From Megalonaias nervosa (lineage: Eukaryota > Mollusca > Bivalvia > Unionida > Unionidae), in assembly GCA_016617855.1 (NCBI GenBank), contig JAECUM010016766.1:1-64000 (forward strand): a DNA stretch of 64,000 nt, written 5' to 3'. How positions within the stretch are numbered: the stretch's first letter is position 1; each line of letters opens with the position of its first letter. Of the stretch, positions 56,925 through 64,000 are shown piece after piece. A program made the translations under genes and the position numbers. Below the pieces are notes generated by a model, which was given only the letters and a program-made list of their open reading frames with translations, ran no database searches and was not told the DNA's origin.

Positions 56925-58290
56925 AAAAGTATATATTTCTGAGTTAACATAAAAATATTTCTGAATTAATATAAACATAAATAAATAAAAATATATTTCT
57001 GAATAAATATAAAAATGTATTTGTGAATAAATATAAAAATATATTTCTGAATAAATATAAAGATATTTCTGAATTGATATATTTCTGAATTAATATAAAT
57101 ATAAATAAATAAATATATATTTCGGAATTAATATATTTCGGAATAAATATAAATATATATTTCTGAATTAATATATCTCTGAATAAATATAAATATATAT
57201 TTCTGAATTAATATATTTCTGAATTAATATATTTCTGAATAAATATTTATAAATAAAAAAATCTATTTTTTAATTAATATATTTCCGAATTAATGCAAAT
57301 ATATATTCGTGAATTAATATATTTCTGAATAAATATACAAATATATTTCTGAATTAATAAAATTCTGAATAAATATTTATAAATATAAAAATATATTTCT
57401 GAATTAATATATTTCTTAATTAATACAAATATATATTTCTGAATTAATATATTTCTGAATAAATATAGAAATATATTTCTGAAGTAATATATTTCGGAAT
57501 AAATATAAAATTATATTTCTGAATTAATATAAATATATTTTCCGAATCATTATATTTCTGAATAAATATAAAAATATATTTCTGAATTAATATATTTCTG
57601 AATAACTATTTACAAATATAAAAATATATTTCTGAATTAATATATTTCTGAATTAATATTTTTCTGAATAAATATTTATAAATATAAAAATATGTTTCCG
57701 AATCAATATATTTCTGAATAAATATAAATATATATTTCTGAGTTCATATATTTCTCAATAAATATAAAAATAGATTTCTGAATTAATACAAATATATATT
57801 TCTGAATTAATATATTTATGAATTAATATAAAAATATATTTCTGAATAAATATAAATATATATTTCTGAATTAATATATTTCTGAATTAATACTAATATA
57901 TATATTTCTGAATAAATATTTATAAATATAAAAATATATTTCTGAATTAATACAAATATATATTTCTGAATAACAATTTATAAAAATAAAAATATATTTC
58001 TGAATTAATATATTTCTGAATAAATATATATTTATATTTCTGAAGAAATAAAAATATAATATAAATAATATAAATATATATTTATGAATTAATAAAAATA
58101 TATTTCTGATATATCTCTGAATTAATATAAATAAATAAAAATATATTTCTGATTTAATATAAATATATATTTCTGAATTAATATATTTTTGAATAAATAT
58201 TTAATAAATATAAATATACTTCTGAATAAATATATTTTTGAATAAATACAAATATATTTCTGAATTAATGCGAATAAAAAAAAAATATAT
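56925..58290. repeat. AT-rich minisatellite, about 1.35 kb
   Basis: Dozens of units vary around 'atatatttctgaataaatat' plus 'aaa' and 'atatatttctgaattaatat'. Unit lengths are about 18-24 bp and alternate in orders such as 'gaattaat' and 'gaataaat'. The near-constant 'tttctgaat' core stands out. Almost no coding capacity. It separates two minus-strand accessory genes of the Polinton region. Confidence 0.9.
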
Positions 58291-58581
58291 TCTTTTATTC
58301 AGAATAAAAAGGCCAAAGGAAGTACCTGACGAGCAGGTTGATGACGTCGGATATGTAATTGTTGGATTGCGGGGTAATAAAAGCACCCCCCCCTAAGTGA
58401 ACCCCGGGAGCTTTGAGGTTCAGGGGTGCCAGGCGAGTTATATACCTGGAATTAGTTTTTGTACAATCTCATATCTCGTCATATACGCAATAGCAAAAGG
58501 GAGACAACTGCTTAATTAATCTATCAGAGAGAGATTTACCTAACAGAGTTGTCTTGCTTTTATTTTGCAGATAATTCAAAA
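58291..58581. other. No confident feature
   Basis: A short plus-strand reading near 58,308 (RPKEVPDEQVDDVGYVIVGL) has protein-like composition but no start or partner. Otherwise nothing is recognisable. Confidence 0.3.
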
Positions 58582-59083
58582 TTATTCAGCGTACTGGAAC
58601 GTGATCTTTTGCTTGAATATTTTGGAAAATGCAGACTTGGTTAAATTATCCGCGATATGTTGTACCGAACTCGGGATAATATTAAAATATTTAGCAGCCG
58701 CGTTTATAAAAGGGAATATATCTACTTGGTCTGTCTCCACATTTACAGACTTAATAGCCCTTTTTTCAAACATTTTGTGCAAACCAGTTTCACCAAACTT
58801 ACAATTCTGACTTTGCTTAACAGTTCGAAGGGTAGATAAATTATTATTTTTTTCGATCTCGATCAATATGATCAATAACAAGTCCGTCTTCGATGACCCC
58901 ATAATAACACTCGAACACGAATCTATGAGATAAATATCTTTTTTGCTCGGCAGTAAATCTGAAATAACCAGTATTATCAACAGTACCAACTGGTTTCTTT
59001 AATCTGCAGTGTCTGATGACACCATCTCGAGATGCTTCATAATTTTTAATGATGGGATGTTTCACAAGTTCATTTTGCTCCAT
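58582..59083 (-). pseudogene. HNH endonuclease with NUMOD-type modules, one frameshift
   Basis: The start MEQNELVKHPIIKNYEASRD is followed by GVIRHCRLKKPVG, a NUMOD4-like N-terminus. YLSHRFVFECYYGVIEDGLV and IDHIDRD then form the H-N-H core. An extra A in a 7-A run at about 58,846 shifts the frame. It resumes as NNNLSTLRTVKQSQNCKFGE, the usual HNH tail, then DIFPFINAAAKYFNIIPSSV and QHIADNLTKSAF, a NUMOD1-like DNA-binding helix-turn-helix. HNH proteins of this layout are homing or free-standing endonucleases of phages and large DNA viruses. Without the one-base indel the frame would be about 167 codons. It probably cuts DNA at a specific site. Its place in a Polinton is unusual. Confidence 0.75.
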
Positions 59084-59113
59084 TTTATATAGTAATATTA
59101 TTTGTCTAAATGA

Positions 59114-59281
59114 TTATTTTGAAAATCTGACCAGATAGTCTTCGGCGGTTTTTATGGGGGATTCACCTGACGATTTGTTATCATAATATCGTTTCAGCTC
59201 TCTGTATCTTTTACCACCACACTGTACGCACAACTGAGTTTTTCCTCGTACACCAACACCGCATCGTAAACACGGTTTCAT
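59114..59281 (-). CDS. Small zinc-ribbon protein, 55 aa
   Basis: Intact ATG-to-TAA frame. MKPCLRCGVGVRGKTQLCVQ continues into CGGKRYRELKRYYDN. The pattern C-x2-C...C-x2-C with a 13-residue loop is a classic rubredoxin-type or zinc-ribbon knuckle pair, followed by a basic helix. The stop lies 31 bp before the HNH start on the same strand, so the two may be co-expressed. The likely role is DNA, RNA or protein binding, perhaps an HNH partner or a regulator. Inference only. Confidence 0.6.
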   Translation of the reverse strand: MKPCLRCGVGVRGKTQLCVQCGGKRYRELKRYYDNKSSGESPIKTAEDYLVRFSK

Positions 59282-59658
59282 TGCCGAGTAGCGGTTTTAG
59301 CAAATCTAAATATTTTTTATTTATATAAAATGAATCCGTGGAACTCTGACAGCATAACGAGAGAATCCATTTATCATCGATAATAAGCGAGCATAGAAGA
59401 TCTTAAATGAGTAAACTGCGGTGACTCACCATCAATACAGCTCACGACTGTACCTAATTTAGTTCCGGTTGATAAGCAAGCGTTACTCCGACTCACCTCT
59501 GCGATAGTTTTGCATGTGAACACCACAGAATTCATTTACGCATGATTTATTACAAGGAAGAGAAAATCCTATCATTAACCACCTGCATTTGTTATTTGCT
59601 TGTATCATTATATATATAATTAAAGTTTAATTAAACATATATTTGCCTTAATTATAGA
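59282..59658. other. No gene recognised; possible divergent promoter region
   Basis: It lies between the start of the minus-strand zinc-ribbon gene and the start of a plus-strand frame at 59,659, so it should contain both promoters. AT-rich, with 'tatatatataatt' near 59,610. No other structure seen. Confidence 0.35.
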
Positions 59659-59700
59659 ATGGATGAATTTAAGAGATTATCCGTAATCGAACCTTCTAGA
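59659..59700 (+). pseudogene. 5' end of a reading frame cut by the duplication junction
   Basis: The ATG at 59,659 opens MDEFKRLSVIEPSR. The frame then runs into the duplicated segment at 59,701 and stops four to five codons later. It has protein-like composition and follows a gene-free spacer, so it may be the start of a Polinton gene whose body is missing here. Too short to identify. Confidence 0.35.
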
Positions 59701-61006
59701 GCACTATTCATTGATTAATATTTTGCCCTCTCTGTTTATTTACATGGTGCTGAGAATGTTTTAGAAATAAAATTTTACAGAATGTATATCCTCATAATAA
59801 AATTAAAGAACTTCTTAAAATTGATTCCAAATTTCTGAGCACTAAGGGCTGTCTTTCATCAGAAAACAAGCGATACATCAAGGATTTGTTTACCAATATT
59901 AATTCAAATTTTATTTATGTTCAGCATTTACCTATTATTTTGGTACTTTGTACAAGAAAAGAAAATCAGCTTGTATACCAAAACAGAAGTGAAGAAGTGG
60001 GCCTGTATGTTATAAGTGAATGCATGAATTAGTCAGACATGCTAAAATGAGGGTGTGGTCTAGATACAGTTTTATGACACAAATGCTCCTAATCTTCAAA
60101 ATAAGATTTCTTAGAACAAGAAGTTGAATCTCCGATACTATATATGTGATAATATTGTCCTAATATGGGGTTCTCTTTAAAATGTTACTCACATCAAATA
60201 AACATTTTACCGTGTCCTATGTGATATTTTTGTTCTTAAAATTTGTCAGAATACTCTTCCAACCATGCATTCATTGAAAGTTTGAAGGTTAATTATTTTG
60301 TTAATTTGTGCTAAAGTTTCGCTATTTGCAGCCTGTACACAAATATTAATGAAAATTTAATGCAAAAGTCATGGGTCCTCCCAGTTGAATACAAAATTAC
60401 AGGTACAATTCTACTCATTCAGTGTATTGCAGTGTAAGGGAGGTAACTCACTTTGTTCCTGTTATAGTACCTTATTGATTGGCATTGTGCACTCTAATTT
60501 GACATGAATTCAATCTGACTAGAATGACGCATTGCTTATTTTTATTTCATATGTGTTTGCTTTTAACTGACTTTTGTGCACTTTCAGCTCTTAAGGAAGA
60601 AACAAAAACTTGTTCACTAATGGCGGTGCTTCAGTTCATCACAAATTTTACAGTAAATTTAATGATACCGTAGCAAGTTCTCTGTAATGCTGTTATTTCT
60701 TACAGGAATCAAGCTACCAGACATCTTTAAATGCCTGTTGCTTTCACAAGTTTCCATATGGAGATAATTCTTGCTGAAGAGACATCACTTGTGGAGTTTG
60801 TATTTCTTTTCTGACAAGGACTTGCAGTAGAGATAACCAAGTTTGGAGCAATGTTCTGAATTATACAGTGATTCTTTATTCACATTCCCAAGCGAAAAGT
60901 GTATTCTTGTACTTTAGATATGAGTAGAATATATGAGAATTACTGAGTATTATTCATCTTGTGTATAATTCAATTCATGCTGCATTGTATTGGAATGAAT
61001 AATAAA

Positions 61007-62830
61007 CATACATGCCAAGCATTATGCTTTTGGCGTAATCATTATTCTTTTTTCACTAAATTATGCCTTATGCGTAAATATATTTGGATTACGCATTTTT
61101 GGTATATCCCCTGCCTCAAAAATTAATAAATTTTATTAACATCCCATTAATCTTGCACACCGTATTCTAGAAAAGACAGCTTCTACGTAACTACGACATA
61201 AGTGTACACTTGTCTGTAGACTTGCCTGTTCTTTCCTAACAGTATTATGTTCTATTTATAGCAGCTGCCCTATTTTCAAGAAACATGCTGGTTTCTCCTT
61301 TCAAACTTTTGACCTTGGTTTCTGTTTATAGCTGCTGTATGGCTTAGTTAGGAAAGAACAGACTGGTTTTCTAATTTTTAATCTTTGCTCGCAGATTCTT
61401 TGTTGTAATTCATATCTGGTACAGAACCAGTCTATAGGTATTTGGCGCTAATAGTCAAGTCAGATTTATTCTAGTCAATACGTGTGTAAGAACAAAGATA
61501 TGTTTCAAATAATTTCACAGATGGATCAGAAAAAGATGAAAAGCTGATTCAGTAATGAATACATGAAATATACAATACAGCGTTCCATTCTAGGGCAGCT
61601 TCATGCCCATTCAGGCTGTGTGGAAAGGATTTAAATATTGGTCATGGTGGTAAAACAAAGAAACCTTGAATTAGCTCATGTTACTAACTCCAATACAAAG
61701 GTAACTTTTTTTCTAAAGCAGAACTAAATTGTGGACATGAATTTTATAAATGCAGGGGTGTTATTTACCGAGTTCTTAATAGAACACGGACTACCCCTAG
61801 CAGTAGAAGACTACGTTGGTCCTTCGTTCAAACAGATGTTTCCTGATTCCAAAATTGCAGAAAATATGCATGTGCAAGAACAAAATCATCTAATATTGTT
61901 AGGTGTTTAGCAGAAGATAATTCACTTAAAGTTGCAGAAGCAATGAAAACTGGGCCGTTTAGTATTGCAACAGACAGGAGCAGTGATTATGATGACAAAA
62001 AGTTGTACCCAGTCTGTGTCAGTGACTTTGACAACGAAAAGGGTAAAGTCAGAGTGCTCTTCTTTCATTACCAAAATTAATAGTAGATTCCACTGGAGGA
62101 AACATTTTTTATTTGCTTAATAATGCTTGGAATAAACATAAGTTGGCAGAACTGTATGGGGTTTTCAGCTGATAATGCATCAATGATGACTGGAATTCAT
62201 AAAGGAGTTGCATTCTGTATTTTGAAAAATGTCTCCATCAGTGTACATATCAGGTTGTCCCTGTCATATGATGCACCTTGCTGCAGGAAAGGCTACCGAT
62301 AAATTAGGAAAACTCCTGAAGTGTCAAGTTGGCATTCTGCCTGACAATGTACTTCATGCGGACAGAGTTGACGTGCAGTGGCACTTTATTTCCCAGCTAA
62401 AAGACCCAATAATTGGAAGTTATGTATTTCCTCTTCTTTGTCAGGTTAAGGGCTATTAGTTCTTTACCATTCTAATGCTGACTGTGCGAGATTGTTCAGT
62501 ATTGTTAACAAAAATAAAACTGAATTCAGATCCAGGCTCTGTAACCCAGCACTTAGTGCTCTAATGGTGTGCAAAACATTCATAATCTCAGCTGGTACAA
62601 AGTGTTTTGAAACGCAATATGAGAGACTGTTGCTTTTTAAGGTTCAGTGTGCTGTATATGAAAATTTGAAGCAGTAATTGATGTTAAAAGACAGAGGGGT
62701 GAATAAATCATTTTGTACATATGCTTATTGAATTTTATTATGTTATATGTGGATTACTCTTTTTCTACTCAGAGTACTCTTTTTTTCCACTTTGATTACA
62801 CTTTTTCCTCGCCAGGGGTTGGCATGTATG
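61007..62830 (+). mobile_element. hAT-like DNA transposon, internally deleted (copy 2)
   Basis: Same element as at 28,849-30,672, with identical ends and the same internal deletion. It was carried along by the large duplication and is not an independent insertion, since the flanks are also duplicated. Confidence 0.65.
61938..62677 (+). pseudogene. hAT-like transposase remnant (copy 2)
   Basis: Same broken segments as copy 1: core start, SPSVYISGCPCHMMHLAAGK at 62,229 and the C-terminal ADCARLFSIVNKNKTEFRSR. The shared stops and the shared deletion show that decay came before the duplication. Confidence 0.7.
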
Positions 62831-64000
62831 GATGCATGACTTGCCAGATATTCCTAAACTAACATTAGACCAAAAGTTTCATCACTGTACGTTTTACAAA
62901 ATTTTTTTTGGCAGTACAGAGAAGAGCATGAGTAACGCCACATTAACTTAATTCTTTACACAGTATGTTAAAGCTCTATTAATGTAATGTATACTACCCA
63001 TTTCCTCATCTATGATTTAGTCATCACTCTTGGGTGACAAACTAACAAATAATTTTTGAGGCAAATGGGATGTTTTCTTTTAAGAAGGTGGCTTCACTTC
63101 TTTAGAGAGTATCTTATGAGACTCTCTATATAATTATAATTTTCTCAGTGTGATGTTGCTCATTTAGTGTAATACATACTCTTTCCTGCTTACGGTTATA
63201 GATAGTTATTTTTATTTTTAAAATTGCTAGGAAGAATTTACAAGCAAGAAACAATTCTGACATTATTTAATGGCTTCAATTGTTATTCTTAGAGGCATAG
63301 AACATGAGGCTATGTATGTATCTAGCAAATGACTACACATTATTTTACACACTCTGGAAAAAATAAACAGTTGTATATTTTTAGCAACTCCAATAGTTTT
63401 ACAGATATCAAAATAGATTCAGTTATGTGCCATGGATGCAACTAATCTTGCAAACAGCATTGATAGAACAAGTAGTAGTATCTTGGATACTAATATTCAA
63501 CCTAGAGGTTACTTTTAAACGTCACTGTGAAATAAACGCTTTACCACAGCTTGAGTGATACTTTTGATCTCAAAACTTGCCCAGATATTAGGAATCGATG
63601 AAATGTTCTCTCATATATATACTTTCATTGGAAGTTTGGATCATACGATAAATCTCTTTTTGGTACAATTGGACACAATGCAAATTCTTATTTTATGAGC
63701 TACCAAACCAGACTATGTGTAGATGTATATTAGATGCAGTGTTTAAAAAATTGAGGTTGCTGATTGACTGAAAATATTTACTAGAACAAAACATGAATTT
63801 TTCTATCCTATATGTAATTTTGATATAGCTGGCACCTTATTTTTTTATTTTATTGTTATCACTGCACTGGTACTAAAAAATGTAAATGATGGCATCTTAA
63901 TGATCAAGAATTTGACAACAGGTTTAGCAGAAAAAGACCTTCAACTTATTAATTCATAATTTTTTTAACTTTTCTCATGGACATTGTTCATGGATCTAAG

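Larger units (their letters stand above)
44578..59700. mobile_element. Polinton/Maverick (adintovirus-like) DNA, decayed, with two inverted cassettes
   Basis: The region holds major capsid, penton, adenain-like protease and pX-like genes, which together are diagnostic of Polinton/Maverick elements. Two cassettes point away from each other: minus strand 47,488 to 44,578 and plus strand 48,837 to 55,830. Minus-strand accessory genes occupy 56,456-59,281. No POLB, rve integrase or FtsK/A32 ATPase reading was found, and no long terminal inverted repeats were identified. The left edge abuts a gypsy gag and the right edge is the duplication junction, so both ends are probably truncated. Confidence 0.85.
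59701..64000. repeat. Copy 2 of the near-identical duplication, running off the window
   Basis: It is co-linear with 27,543-31,842 at a constant offset of 32,158. I saw about six substitutions and no indels. It begins abruptly after the Polinton-side sequence. Confidence 0.95.

Overview
The window looks like intergenic DNA from a lophotrochozoan animal, most probably a mollusc. It is AT-rich, has no long open host gene, and is packed with broken transposable elements of nearly every eukaryotic class. The mollusc call rests on two tRNA-derived SINE types, a gypsy-type gag start with a SAP-like module, DIRS-like and Polinton elements, and a PHD-like plus FLYWCH exon set of the kind found in Mutator-like elements. 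The organism call is inference. I saw no rRNA, no functional tRNA, no CRISPR array and no intact housekeeping gene.

Layout. 1-6.3 kb: degenerate tandem repeats, a composite inverted-repeat element (1,866-3,908) and an 80-bp palindromic MITE with a perfect 9-bp target duplication. 6.4-10.3 kb: a block bounded by inverted arrays of a short motif, holding decayed exons for a PHD-like finger and a FLYWCH finger. 10.3-27.5 kb: mostly featureless, with two full-length copies of one SINE family, a pogo/Tigger-like element (19,053-20,597) and a decayed Ty3/gypsy pol on the minus strand (23.4-26.3 kb). 27,543-31,842: a segment carrying a deleted hAT-like transposon, which reappears almost identically at 59,701-64,000. 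34.6-37.1 kb: a second hAT-like remnant, a 258-bp tandem duplication and a truncated SINE. 39.1-40.3 kb: a minisatellite. 40.3-42.6 kb: a DIRS-like retrotransposon with a SINE inside its tyrosine recombinase. 43.3-44.5 kb: the presumed 5' LTR, primer-binding-site-like motif and gag start of a gypsy-type element.

44.6-59.7 kb is the most gene-dense part: decayed Polinton/Maverick (adintovirus-like) DNA. A right-hand cassette on the plus strand reads, in order, a small conserved protein, a coiled-coil protein, a small membrane-active-type protein, the double jelly-roll major capsid protein, a pX-like minor capsid protein, an adenain-like cysteine protease, a fibre-like protein, a two-helix membrane protein and a penton-like protein. 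On the minus strand to its right are an unknown 148-aa protein, an HNH/NUMOD-type endonuclease and an intact 55-aa zinc-ribbon protein. A diverged second copy of the first part of this cassette lies head-to-head on the minus strand (44,578-47,488). No protein-primed DNA polymerase, rve integrase or FtsK/A32-type packaging ATPase is visible, so this is a virion-structure cassette without a replication and integration module.

On a larger scale the window looks like one complete 32,158-bp tandem unit (27,543-59,700) followed by the start of the next. The junction at 59,700/59,701 cuts through a short Polinton-side reading frame. It may be a real tandem duplication or an assembly or haplotype artefact.
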